Shown: positions 54,933-63,479 of the stretch, piece by piece
How positions within the stretch are numbered: position 1 is the stretch's first letter
How the letters are laid out: each line of letters starts with the position of its first letter
Assembly (NCBI GenBank): GCA_026552955.1
Contig: JAPMTS010000005.1
Coordinates: forward strand, 1-64,000
Length of the DNA: 64,000 bases
Direction of reading: 5' to 3'
Source: Candidatus Methanoperedens sp.
Lineage (GTDB): Archaea > Halobacteriota > Methanosarcinia > Methanosarcinales > Methanoperedenaceae
Translations under genes and position numbers: made by a program
The notes under the pieces: model-generated
Told to the model about the DNA's origin: nothing
Database searches by the model: none
The model's input: the letters and a program-made list of their open reading frames with translations, nothing else

Positions 54933-56111
54933 CTATTTAAGCCTGATAGTTTGTTCAGATGTGTTTAAGACCATCGCATCTATTTTCATTTTTGAATAAG
55001 AATAAACGGTATATATCAATAAAATGAGGTTAATTCCTGCTGTCACAGGTATTAAAAATTCAGCATTGGGTAAACCAAATCCACTTTTTGTTTCCTCAAG
55101 CACAAAATGCAGGTTGAACAAAAATGTAATTGTTGCCAATACGTACACATAAGAAAAACGCCTGTCCAGGGTCATTGCAACAGCAAGCGGAGCAAAAACA
55201 GGGAAGAGATACCTTTCATGTATCCGTGTAAAAAACATGAAAAATGCGAAAAATAATATTGCAGAAGATATATATATCGACATATTATCTTTGTTTTTCA
55301 GGGTAAAGTACGCAACACATATGAAAATCATTCCGAACAGGAGATAACCCCACGTTCGATAAGTTATGAACATAAATTGGGTATCATCAGGCTGGAACAT
55401 ACCTGTGAAAGCCCAGATATTGAAAGCATTTAAAGAATTATACGGATACTGGATATATGATGAAGAATACTGCTTGAATATGGTGAGAATCGAGGTAGCC
55501 GGATAGAAAGGAAATGCTACAACCACAAATGCAGCACATGATGCGGCTGCTGTTTTTACAGATGTGGATAGTGACTGTTTTCTAAGTATGAATAAGACAA
55601 AAAGAGGTAAAAGTACAAGGCTCTGGGGTTTTGTCAATATGGCCAGGGTCAGGAAGATGCCCGATAGCATCGGCTTATCAGAGACAAGTTGCATCAGGGC
55701 AAACATGAAAAACAGAGTGTAAACGGAATCCACCTGTCCCCATATTGCAGAGTTATATATTATTGCCGGATTGAAAGAATATGAGATCATTGATAGAAAC
55801 GCCAATCTAAAGCTGCCATATCTTCTTACGATCAGGAATATCAAAAAAGCCGTGGAAATGTCCGCTATCATCGCCGGCATCTTAATTAAGAAAGTAAAAA
55901 CAGGGGAATCAATATCAAAAGAAAAAGATATAAATGATTTATAAAAAGTTCCTATTGCCCACAGGAAATAGATATAAAAGGGGGGATAATCAGACCTGAT
56001 ACCATCATAGAAATGAGCAAAACCAGTAAAATATACCGCGCGACTCCAAATCTTAAAAATCCAGATATCATATCCGTATCCTTCAACCTGTGAAAGATAC
56101 ATTCGTATCAA
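54933..56111 (-). CDS. GT-C family membrane glycosyltransferase (mannosyltransferase-like)
   Basis: At least 392 residues with about ten membrane helices. The first outer loop has GYDIWIFKIWSRAV and SDYPPFYIYFLW, whose Asp and DYPP motif mark GT-C enzymes using polyprenyl-phosphate sugars. Later loops have NSAIWGQVDSVYTL, LTKPQSLVLLP and TRIHERYLFP, all family-typical. It probably acts in surface glycan or N-glycan synthesis. The first usable start is a TTG at 56111, yet a perfect first helix (QYLAIVLALFVSFLIRM) is encoded upstream in frame; an ATT at 56192 with AGGA six nt before is a possible start. Confidence 0.8.
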   Translation of the reverse strand: MIRMYLSQVEGYGYDIWIFKIWSRAVYFTGFAHFYDGIRSDYPPFYIYFLWAIGTFYKSFISFSFDIDSPVFTFLIKMPAMIADISTAFLIFLIVRRYGSFRLAFLSMISYSFNPAIIYNSAIWGQVDSVYTLFFMFALMQLVSDKPMLSGIFLTLAILTKPQSLVLLPLFVLFILRKQSLSTSVKTAAASCAAFVVVAFPFYPATSILTIFKQYSSSYIQYPYNSLNAFNIWAFTGMFQPDDTQFMFITYRTWGYLLFGMIFICVAYFTLKNKDNMSIYISSAILFFAFFMFFTRIHERYLFPVFAPLAVAMTLDRRFSYVYVLATITFLFNLHFVLEETKSGFGLPNAEFLIPVTAGINLILLIYTVYSYSKMKIDAMVLNTSEQTIRLK

Positions 56112-56400
56112 GAATGAGACAAATAACGCAAGAACAATGGCTAAGTATTGATTACTTCTAATGGCAAACCATTTGTTAATGCCCGGTCTAATATTTTTTC
56201 CTGTAATCCTGAAAAGGTAATTGGGATTTATGGTACTTTCCCCCCGAAGTTAGATGTGATACCAATATTTATCTATTTTCCCATAAAATCTCATATGGTA
56301 TTGATTCACCCGGATTTAATAAATTTGGCACTAAAAAACAATCGCACAAAATAACCGGGACTCAATAAAATATTTCTCTCGGTATATCCTATGTAAGATT

Positions 56401-56688
56401 ATGCTGATCGAACAAATAAATCTTGAAAAAGGGAGCGCACTTGGATTTAAGATGGATATGGAATATGCCCCCCTGCTGGTAATCCGTGCCGGCTGCGGTT
56501 TTGTCATGTGCGGATACCTGAACATGGATATTGCCAATAAGCTGGGGGATGTAGCTGTGAGGGTTACCGGGGTCAGGAGCTTTGAGGATGTATTGGGCGC
56601 AAAGGCAGTGGATGTTTCGGAAGCTGCAAAAAAACGGGGGGTATCGGCCGGAATGACAGCAAAAGAAGCGCTGAACCTTATGTTCTAA
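56401..56688 (+). CDS. DUF1805 family protein
   Basis: 95 residues, the DUF1805/YunC family of unknown function. LLVIRAGCGFVMCGYLNMDI and GDVAVRVTGVRSFEDVLGAK are the conserved core. Cytosolic, single domain. Alone, 109 nt upstream of the S3Ae gene on the same strand. Confidence 0.82.
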   Translation: MLIEQINLEKGSALGFKMDMEYAPLLVIRAGCGFVMCGYLNMDIANKLGDVAVRVTGVRSFEDVLGAKAVDVSEAAKKRGVSAGMTAKEALNLMF

Positions 56689-56797
56689 TATACTATCAAA
56701 AAATGTCCAAAAGTATTAAGTATCCATTGCTCTATTAAACGCATGATTTTGTGAACTTATTTCACATCATAATCATATTATACCTGGAGGAAATTAA

Positions 56798-57379
56798 TTG
56801 GCAGTAGCAAAAACAGAAGGCTGGAAAGCTAAAGTATGGTACAACCTTGTTGCACCGGACATGTTCGGAAAATCAAATATCGGAGAAACAATTGCCGATG
56901 AACCGGAAAAGTTGATCGGAAGAAACATTGAAGTCACACTGGGGGAGTTGACAAATGATCTTTCAAAGCAGAACACCAAACTTATCCTGAAAATTGACCG
57001 CGTTGGCGGTGATTCTGCTTATACAAAATACATGGGCCATCAACTGACCCAGGATTACCTGCGCTCACTCGTTAAGAGAGAAACATCATCAGTAGAGACA
57101 AATGTTTCAGTAAAAACCAGGGACGGTTATACCATAAGAGTAAAACCATCGTGTTTCACTATAAAAAGGGCACGTGAGGCCCAGGTGAAAGCTATTCGCC
57201 AGATAATGAACAATGTTATTGAAGCAAGAGCTAGGGAAATTGATATGGAGCAGTTCGTACAGGATGTTGTAACAGGAAAACTGTCTGCCAGCATATACCA
57301 TGATGTAAAACCCATCTATCCTCTTCGCAGGGTAGAGATCAGGAAAACGGAAATTGAGGCCGAACCCATAGCCTCATAA
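56798..57379 (+). CDS. rps3ae: Small-subunit ribosomal protein eS1 (S3Ae)
   Basis: 193 residues, archaeal/eukaryal only, near the mRNA exit of the 30S subunit. WKAKVWYNLVAPDMFGKSNI, GRNIEVTLGELTND and GHQLTQDYLRSLVKRETSSV are diagnostic. The start is a TTG at 56798, fixed by GGAGG seven nt upstream and by the family N-terminus AVAKTEGWKAK. Monocistronic. Confidence 0.95.
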   Translation: MAVAKTEGWKAKVWYNLVAPDMFGKSNIGETIADEPEKLIGRNIEVTLGELTNDLSKQNTKLILKIDRVGGDSAYTKYMGHQLTQDYLRSLVKRETSSVETNVSVKTRDGYTIRVKPSCFTIKRAREAQVKAIRQIMNNVIEARAREIDMEQFVQDVVTGKLSASIYHDVKPIYPLRRVEIRKTEIEAEPIAS

Positions 57380-57409
57380 TTCTTTTTTTTTAAATTATTT
57401 TTGAAATTA

Positions 57410-58108
57410 TTACAGATTGTTTTTCCGCTTCAATTCGTTTGCTTTTTCTTTCAAATTTTCGTTATCCATTCTTAGCATCATGAGTGATGCAGCCAGAAGG
57501 AAATATGCTGCAAAATGAAGTAGGAGATAATATAAGACTTCTCCCCCTATACCTCCCCCCCCTCCGCTGGGACAGGGCGGGACAACGCACGGGTGCATCT
57601 TTGAATAGAACCGCACTGAAAGAAAACTTATAGGAACGCTTATAAAACCGATTATGCCGAAAACCGCCGAAAGCCGGGCGCGTTTTTCGGGTTCTTCCAC
57701 TGCCTGGCGGATCATCAGATATGACAGGTAAATCAGGAAAAGTATTAGTGATGTATTCAACCTCACATCCCACGAAACCCAATATGCATTCCAGGCCGAT
57801 CTTCCCCATATTGATCCGCTAACAAGAGTCAGAAAGGCAAAAACAACCCCAATCTCAGCTGCCGACAACGATAATATATCCCATTTTTGTTTCTTGCTTC
57901 TGAGATATAAAATACTTGAAATAAATACAATAAAAAAAGATAAATATGCAGAAATTGCGATAGGAAGGTGGAAATAGAATATTTTGAAATTTCCCGGATC
58001 ACCTGCTGCCGCGCCTGGATCTATGGGAATGGGAGCAATAAAGAACAGCACATATACTGAAATCAATATCATCACGGCAGTTATCGCATAAACAATTTTC
58101 TTGAGCAT
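57410..58108 (-). CDS. ccmC: Haem exporter/cytochrome c maturation protein CcmC
   Basis: 232 residues with six membrane helices. The tryptophan-rich haem-handling motif is WGRSAWNAYWVSWDVRLNT, with flanking His residues in YFHLP and in LLHFAAY. A loop PCVVPPCPSGGGGGIGGE is unusual, with two cysteines and a glycine run. It passes haem to CcmE for c-type cytochrome assembly. Last gene of the ccmA-ccmB-ccmC order on the minus strand, 43 nt after ccmB. ccmE and ccmF are not in the window. Confidence 0.9.
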   Translation of the reverse strand: MLKKIVYAITAVMILISVYVLFFIAPIPIDPGAAAGDPGNFKIFYFHLPIAISAYLSFFIVFISSILYLRSKKQKWDILSLSAAEIGVVFAFLTLVSGSIWGRSAWNAYWVSWDVRLNTSLILFLIYLSYLMIRQAVEEPEKRARLSAVFGIIGFISVPISFLSVRFYSKMHPCVVPPCPSGGGGGIGGEVLYYLLLHFAAYFLLAASLMMLRMDNENLKEKANELKRKNNL

Positions 58109-58151
58109 ATTAAGCTCAGAATTAGTTTACATGCCTCATAATATTATCCTT

Positions 58152-58841
58152 TCAATCTTCGATCGTATATTCAAATACCATCTGCGCTACGACGAAAAAA
58201 ATGAGGTCATATACTACCAGTATCTGCAGCTCTCCTGCTACATCCGAAAAATTCCCGTTTGAAAGCATTATTCCGGTCGCAGATACTGCTGAAAGTATCA
58301 CAGGTATAAGGACGGGAAATAAAATAACCGGAAGCAGGATCTCCCGGGTCCGTGTATTTACTGTTAATGCCGAGAGAAGTGTTCCCACAAATATGAAGCC
58401 GAAAGTACCCAGAATGATTACAACAATAAGACCCAAAATATTTTTGATTTCATAACTGAAAAGCACAATGAAGATAGGCAACGTTGCCATTTCCATGAGA
58501 AACATCAGAACCGCATTTGAAAGGACTTTCCCGTTATATATTTCACTCCTTTCCACGGGGCAGAGTTTCAATCCTTCAAGGCATCCTTCTTCTTTTTCAC
58601 CGGCAAATGACCGCGAAAGCCCCAGCATACCTGCAAACGTGAAAGAGATCCATAGCATTCCGGGAGCAAGCAGGTCAACTATCTTTTTATTAAGATTTGG
58701 AACGAATATTGTGGCTTCATTCCCGAAGGCAAAGCTAAAGATCACTATCACCAGAAGCGCAAAAATCACCATTGAATTGAGCATCTGTTTTGTCCGAAAT
58801 TCTGCAAGAAGATCTTTTCGTGCGATCTCAAGGAATTTCAT
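58152..58841 (-). CDS. ccmB: Haem exporter permease CcmB
   Basis: 229 residues with six membrane helices, ABC-2 type. MKFLEIARKDLLAEFRTKQM, RSFAGEKEEGCLEGLKLCPV and TREILLPVILFPVLIPVILS are family features. Works with CcmA. Its ATG overlaps the ccmA stop by four nt. Confidence 0.92.
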   Translation of the reverse strand: MKFLEIARKDLLAEFRTKQMLNSMVIFALLVIVIFSFAFGNEATIFVPNLNKKIVDLLAPGMLWISFTFAGMLGLSRSFAGEKEEGCLEGLKLCPVERSEIYNGKVLSNAVLMFLMEMATLPIFIVLFSYEIKNILGLIVVIILGTFGFIFVGTLLSALTVNTRTREILLPVILFPVLIPVILSAVSATGIMLSNGNFSDVAGELQILVVYDLIFFVVAQMVFEYTIED

Positions 58842-59518
58842 TTTCGCTCCTCCACATGTTTTTCATAAATAGCCCTGCACTGGAGCAAGTCACTGATCTC
58901 GGTCTTGCTCATTTCATGCGCAATATGGCCGCCTGTCAGGATTATCGCCCTGTCGCACATTGAAATACCGTGCTCCAGATCATGGGAAATAAGGATTCTC
59001 GTCTTATCCTTTGCATTCATACCGCCGAGTATCCTGTCAAAAGTCGCTATGGCATGCTGGTCCAATCCTGTATAGGGTTCATCAAGAAAAAGGATCAAAG
59101 GATCATGTATCAAGGCTCTTGCTATCGAAAGGCGCTGTTTCATCCCGCGGGAGAACGTTCTGACGCGATCGTTCTTCCTGTATGTCAAACCGACCTGACC
59201 GATCAATTCATCTATCCTTGATTCAAGGTTCACGGTGTCATACATCCTTCCGAAGAACCTTAAATTTTCGGCTGCTGTCAATTCAGTGTAAAGATATGTT
59301 TCGTGAGATATCACACCGATTTTTTTTCTGACCTTAATAGATTCATCTTTGATATCAAGACCATCGATAAGGACTTTTCCGGAAGTAGGAGTAACAAGTG
59401 TTGCCATTATCTTGATAAGTGTGGTTTTTCCTGCGCCGTTGGGACCGAATATCGTGAGGAATTCACCTTTTTCTATCTTAAGATCGATATTTCGAAGGAC
59501 AACGTTCGTGCCGAACAC
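58838..59518 (-). CDS. ccmA: Haem exporter ATPase CcmA
   Basis: At least 226 residues. Walker A GPNGAGKTT, signature FSRGMKQRLS, Walker B LILFLDEPYTG, H-loop ISHDLE. The first conventional start is a GTG at 59518, but eleven more in-frame codons (INIISIENLSK before VFG) match the usual beginning of an ABC ATPase. They follow AGGAG, yet include no ATG, GTG or TTG; an ATC at 59551 or ATA at 59545 would have to serve. The order ccmA-ccmB-ccmC implies maturation of c-type cytochromes. Confidence 0.9.
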   Translation of the reverse strand: MFGTNVVLRNIDLKIEKGEFLTIFGPNGAGKTTLIKIMATLVTPTSGKVLIDGLDIKDESIKVRKKIGVISHETYLYTELTAAENLRFFGRMYDTVNLESRIDELIGQVGLTYRKNDRVRTFSRGMKQRLSIARALIHDPLILFLDEPYTGLDQHAIATFDRILGGMNAKDKTRILISHDLEHGISMCDRAIILTGGHIAHEMSKTEISDLLQCRAIYEKHVEERK

Positions 59519-59671
59519 CTTTGAAAGGTTTTCAATAGATATTATATTGATTTCTCCTGTCTGGTACTAGATGAGTCCATACATGCTTTATATTTTCTCC
59601 TTCTCATTTAGGAAGCCGGGATACCAGTAAACCTTTATTCATATACGCTGAATTATATGTAGGTGATTTAA

Positions 59672-60961
59672 ATCAAACCGGTACTTCAAGTAGCTCTTGA
59701 TGTCTTAGAAGCAGAACGCGCGATACAGATCGCCAGAGAAGCAGTAGATGGCGGAGCAGACTGGCTGGAAGCTGGAACACCATTGATCAAGAGTGAAGGC
59801 ATGGATGCCGTGAGGAAACTGAAAGCAGCGTTCCCGAACAATGTTATCCTTGCTGATATGAAAACAGTAGACACCGGGGCAATGGAAGTGGAAATGGCAG
59901 CAAAGGCCGGGGCAGATATCATTATTCTCCTCGGGAGCGCCGATAATTCCACGATACAGGATGCCATAAGGTCAGCCCGCAAATACGGCGTCAAGATTAT
60001 GGCTGACCTGATCTCAGCAGCAAGCCCGGCAAAGCGGGCAAGAGAACTGGCAGAACTTGGCATTGATTATATTAATATTCATGTTGGGATCGACCAGCAG
60101 ATGATCGGTGAGGACCCGCTCACGATCCTTAAGTTGCTGAAAATAAATATACCTATTGCAGTAGCGGGTGGCCTTGATGCCAGCAGCGCTGCAGCAGCAG
60201 TATTATCCGGGGCAAGTATCATCATCGTTGGAGGAAATATTGTCAGGTCATCGAATGTTACGGCATCGGCAAGAGCCATACGGCAGAGTATGGAGAGCCT
60301 GCAATTATCCCTTGTACCGGAAAAATCCATGGATGAGAAAACCATCGAGCTTTTAAGACAGGTATCAACTCCCAATATCTCGGATGCCATGCACAGGAAA
60401 GGGGCGATGAAAGATATCCATTCAATTTGTCCAGGGACAAAAGCAGTGGGAAAAGCGGTCACCGTACAGACATTCCCCGGGGATTGGGCAAAATCCGTGG
60501 AAGCTATAAATGTTGCCCATGTCGGTGATATTATCGTTATCAATAACAATAGCACTCATGTGGCCCCGTGGGGTGAACTTGCTACGTTGAGCAGCATAAA
60601 TAAGGGCGTTGCAGGCGTTGTAATTGACGGAGCCGTGAGGGATGTTGATGATATAAGGCGGCTTAATTTTCCTGTTTTTGCGACATCAATAGTCCCAAAT
60701 GCAGGTGAGCCGAAAGGTTTCGGGGAAATAAATGCCGAGATACAGTGCGGGGGGCAGACCGTAAAACCGGGGGATTTCATAGTCGGGGACGATAATGGCG
60801 TTGTAGTAATATCACAGGAACGTGCATATGAGATTGCAAGAAGGGCGGCAGAAGTTGAAAAAAACGAACGCCGGATACGAGATGAGATACAGAGGGGAAA
60901 AACGCTTTCTGAAGTATTATATCTTGAGAAATGGGAGAAAAAAAGAGGAAATTCACAGTAA
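59672..60961 (+). CDS. Fused 3-hexulose-6-phosphate synthase and RraA-like domain protein
   Basis: 429 residues. The N-terminal half is an orotidine-decarboxylase-fold Hps: [20 protein letters not shown], the metal/phosphate motif DMKTVD (Asp62, Lys64, Asp67) and [15 protein letters not shown]. It converts ribulose-5-phosphate and formaldehyde to hexulose-6-phosphate or the reverse, for pentose supply. Residues about 220-429 are RraA-like ([39 protein letters not shown]). The first conventional start (TTG, 59783) would delete the first two strands. The family N-terminus begins at an ATC at 59672, five nt after AGGTGAT, right behind an in-frame TAA. Confidence 0.88.
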   Translation: MKPVLQVALDVLEAERAIQIAREAVDGGADWLEAGTPLIKSEGMDAVRKLKAAFPNNVILADMKTVDTGAMEVEMAAKAGADIIILLGSADNSTIQDAIRSARKYGVKIMADLISAASPAKRARELAELGIDYINIHVGIDQQMIGEDPLTILKLLKINIPIAVAGGLDASSAAAAVLSGASIIIVGGNIVRSSNVTASARAIRQSMESLQLSLVPEKSMDEKTIELLRQVSTPNISDAMHRKGAMKDIHSICPGTKAVGKAVTVQTFPGDWAKSVEAINVAHVGDIIVINNNSTHVAPWGELATLSSINKGVAGVVIDGAVRDVDDIRRLNFPVFATSIVPNAGEPKGFGEINAEIQCGGQTVKPGDFIVGDDNGVVVISQERAYEIARRAAEVEKNERRIRDEIQRGKTLSEVLYLEKWEKKRGNSQ

Positions 60962-60962
60962 C

Positions 60963-60979
60963 ATTCATTATTAATGAAT
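60963..60979. promoter_or_regulatory. Perfect palindrome between Hps-RraA and the CBS regulator
   Basis: ATTCATTA T TAATGAAT, an 8 bp inverted repeat with a one-base centre, directly after the Hps-RraA stop and 120 nt before the regulator gene. It could be an operator for that regulator. It lacks a T-tract, so it is less like a terminator. Confidence 0.3.
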
Positions 60980-61098
60980 ACTATTTAACTCTAAAAAAGG
61001 ATAGGAAGTTATATCCAGAAATTAAATGCACCAATTGTAATTATCAATAAAGATATATACAAAAAGAAATAGTATAAATTAGGGAGAGTTTTCAATTT

Positions 61099-61974
61099 AT
61101 GGAACTTACACCAATACAAAAAGAAATTTTAACAGCATTAATAAATTTATATCGCACAAAAAAACATGCAATTAAAGGTGAAGACATAGCGGAAGTAATA
61201 GAGAGAAATCCTGGGACTGTCAGGAATCAAATGCAATCCTTGAAAGCACTTGGATTAGTCGAGGGGGTTCCAGGACCCAAAGGAGGATATAAGGCAACCG
61301 GAGATACCTATCGGGCGCTTAGCTTATCTGACATGGATAAGGAAATGAACGTTCCTTTACGGCGGAATGATGAAGTGATAGATAACGCTACTGCTGCAGA
61401 AATAAGTTTCACGACGGTAAGGCATCCTGACCTGTGCAATGCTACCGTACATGTGATCGGGGATATAAGAAAATTCGATGTCGGGGATAACATAGTGATA
61501 GGACCCACGCCGGTAAATAAGCTCGTGATGCGCGGGTCGGTGATCGGAAGGGATGATACTGAAAATACGGTATTATTTGTAATACAGGAAATGATCTCGC
61601 TTCCAAAAAAGCCCGTTAAGAATTACATTAAGGAGAACCCCATAACCATTCCGTCAAATGCAACAATACAGGAAGCTTCGAGGATCCTTGTAAAGAATAA
61701 TATCCATGGCGCTCCGGTGAAAGACAAGGACGGGATAGTGGGCATAGTAACCCTGACCGACATCGGTAAAACGCTTGCAGAAGGGAAAACAAGCCTGAAA
61801 ATAAAAGATATCATGACAAGGGAAATAATATCCGTCGATGGTGATCTTCCTCTTTATGAGGTTGTTAAGATATTCAATAAGGAAAAAGTGGGCAGACTCA
61901 TGGTCAAAGTCAATGGAGAACTTGCAGGACTTATTTCAAAAACAGACATCCTTAGCAAACTTGTGGTATATTAA
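61099..61974 (+). CDS. HTH transcriptional regulator with C-terminal CBS pair
   Basis: 291 residues. A winged helix (about 1-70: AIKGEDIAEVIERNPGTVRN, LVEGVPGPKGGYKAT), a middle beta domain (about 95-175) and two CBS motifs (about 185-290: NNIHGAPVKDKDGIVGIVTL and EKVGRLMVKVNGELAGLIS). This is the COG2524 architecture, thought to sense an adenine nucleotide or S-adenosylmethionine-type ligand through the CBS pair. A TATA element GATATATAC lies about 40 nt upstream and GGGAG before the ATG. Targets unknown. Confidence 0.88.
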   Translation: MELTPIQKEILTALINLYRTKKHAIKGEDIAEVIERNPGTVRNQMQSLKALGLVEGVPGPKGGYKATGDTYRALSLSDMDKEMNVPLRRNDEVIDNATAAEISFTTVRHPDLCNATVHVIGDIRKFDVGDNIVIGPTPVNKLVMRGSVIGRDDTENTVLFVIQEMISLPKKPVKNYIKENPITIPSNATIQEASRILVKNNIHGAPVKDKDGIVGIVTLTDIGKTLAEGKTSLKIKDIMTREIISVDGDLPLYEVVKIFNKEKVGRLMVKVNGELAGLISKTDILSKLVVY

Positions 61975-61995
61975 AGGAAAGTATATAAATGATGT

Positions 61996-62811
61996 TCATT
62001 GGGTGAAATGGGTCATACCGTTTTCATCATCTTTCTTGAGCCTTTTTGTGATTTCTATGAGAGGATGTTTGGCATAATCAAGTATTCTTATATCGGATAG
62101 TGTATGAAGACCCGATGACATAGCGGTTTTTTCCATTCCGAGATGGATATCATCACTTATCGGGATGACATAAGCATCCATGCTTTTTATCCCCAGTTTT
62201 TTGGCGGCGATCACTCTGTGATGACCATCCACAAGAATAAGTTTATTCGTTTTCCTTATTACAACTATTGGCTCAGCCAGCCCTTTTTTTAGTTCATATA
62301 TCCTTCCGTCAAGTTCATCTGCATAGACCTTGGGCTGTGTGGGAACAAGTTCATCTATATGTATCGATTCACGGATAACATCAACATGGATATTGTGGAT
62401 GGCCTCAAGCGTCTTTTTAAGCGTCCACACCTTCTGCGGACTTGTCCTTTCTATATGTGAACGAATAACATCCGAGTTTGTAATAATGCCCCGCAGGTGT
62501 CCGCTTTTATCAACAACAGGTAATTTTGATTTTCCAGACCTGAATATAACTCGCGCCACATCGCTCATATCCATTTCCATATCTGCAACAAGCACATCCC
62601 GGCTCATTACGCGCGAAATCTGTTCATCGAGTGATTTTTCAAGTAAACCCGATGCTGATACGTATCCTGTTACCTTTCCCTCCTCGACTACAGGAAATCC
62701 ATCATGCCCGGTCTCCCTAATAAGTTCTATGACATCTTTGACAGAATTTTCAGGGGATACGGTGTCGACCTGGGTCGTCATGTAGTTTTTCACTTTTGGA
62801 TGGTCTGTCAT
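61996..62811 (-). CDS. CBS-pair protein with ParB-like nuclease/kinase domain
   Basis: 271 residues. Two CBS motifs (about 5-125: GHDGFPVVEEGKVTGYVSA and GKSKLPVVDKSGHLRGIIT) are followed by a ParB/SerK-fold domain (about 140-235) with the conserved VDGHHRVIAAKKLG. ParB-fold relatives act as CTP-binding clamps, nucleases or, in the SerK group, serine kinases; the activity here cannot be read from sequence. Convergent with the CBS regulator, 21 nt apart. Its 5' end lies in a three-copy tandem repeat of about 31 nt. Confidence 0.85.
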   Translation of the reverse strand: MTDHPKVKNYMTTQVDTVSPENSVKDVIELIRETGHDGFPVVEEGKVTGYVSASGLLEKSLDEQISRVMSRDVLVADMEMDMSDVARVIFRSGKSKLPVVDKSGHLRGIITNSDVIRSHIERTSPQKVWTLKKTLEAIHNIHVDVIRESIHIDELVPTQPKVYADELDGRIYELKKGLAEPIVVIRKTNKLILVDGHHRVIAAKKLGIKSMDAYVIPISDDIHLGMEKTAMSSGLHTLSDIRILDYAKHPLIEITKRLKKDDENGMTHFTQ

Positions 62812-62862
62812 GTTAGTTTTTCATTTGTATATGGTCTGTTATGTTAGTTTTTCAAGTAGATG
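62771..62862. repeat. Three-copy degenerate tandem repeat at a gene start
   Basis: Units of about 30-31 nt share GTCTGT(C/T)ATGTTAGTTTTTCA: copies at 62801-62823 and 62832-62854 differ by one base, and a more diverged copy lies at 62771-62800. The repeat spans the start codon of the CBS-ParB gene, so each unit carries an ATGAC(A)GACC start-like sequence on the minus strand. Confidence 0.6.
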
Positions 62863-62978
62863 GTTTTTCTCCTTTTTATAAGGTGTTGTCAACAATCCCT
62901 TTGGATTATGATGATTTTTACCTCCCACATACCAATCTTTATTACCTATTGAAATCAACCCTCTACTGGGTGAATGAT

Positions 62979-63479
62979 ATGAACGAACAGGAGCTTCTTG
63001 ATATCTTAAAAGAAGCGATATCCATTGAGATTTATGGCAAGGAATATTATTCGATATTTGGCGAACTTGTTGAAGATGAAAATGCAAAGTCGATCTTCAG
63101 GGGACTTTCAAGGGATGAAGGAGAACACAGGGAACTTCTTGAAAAACAATTCCTGATGATCTCAGGTAAGTCTTTTGATATCGGTGAAGTGGATGAAATG
63201 AACAGGGAAAAAGCAAAGCGCATATTCCCGGAATCCCTTGAACCGCTTGGTGTTGAAAAGACAAAAGATATTCTTAACCTTGGTATCAGGACCGAAGAAA
63301 GGTCAATCGACCTTTATTCCACGAGTATAGACAAAACCAATGACAAATCAAGCAAAGACCTGTTCTCAAGACTTGTGCATTTTGAAGGTGAACATAAGAA
63401 AACACTTGAAGAAGCATTATATTATCTTGACCAGGAAGGGTCATGGTATGGATATTCCCCTCCTACTATTGAAGGTTAA
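62979..63479 (+). CDS. Ferritin-like (rubrerythrin-type) di-iron protein
   Basis: 166 residues, a four-helix bundle. Iron ligands are seen in the expected places: EAISIEIYGKEYY, DEGEHRELLE, TEERSIDLYST and FEGEHKKTLEEA (two ExxH pairs). The ATG at 62979 follows GGGTGA by five nt; the frame is open further upstream but without family sequence. No rubredoxin domain, so electrons must come from a separate partner. Peroxide reduction or iron handling is likely. Its stop touches the ATG of the next gene. Confidence 0.87.
   Translation: MNEQELLDILKEAISIEIYGKEYYSIFGELVEDENAKSIFRGLSRDEGEHRELLEKQFLMISGKSFDIGEVDEMNREKAKRIFPESLEPLGVEKTKDILNLGIRTEERSIDLYSTSIDKTNDKSSKDLFSRLVHFEGEHKKTLEEALYYLDQEGSWYGYSPPTIEG

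Noticed and set aside
62771-62862. CRISPR array
   Set aside because: The repeats are directly tandem without unique spacers of constant length and overlap a coding start; no cas genes are near.
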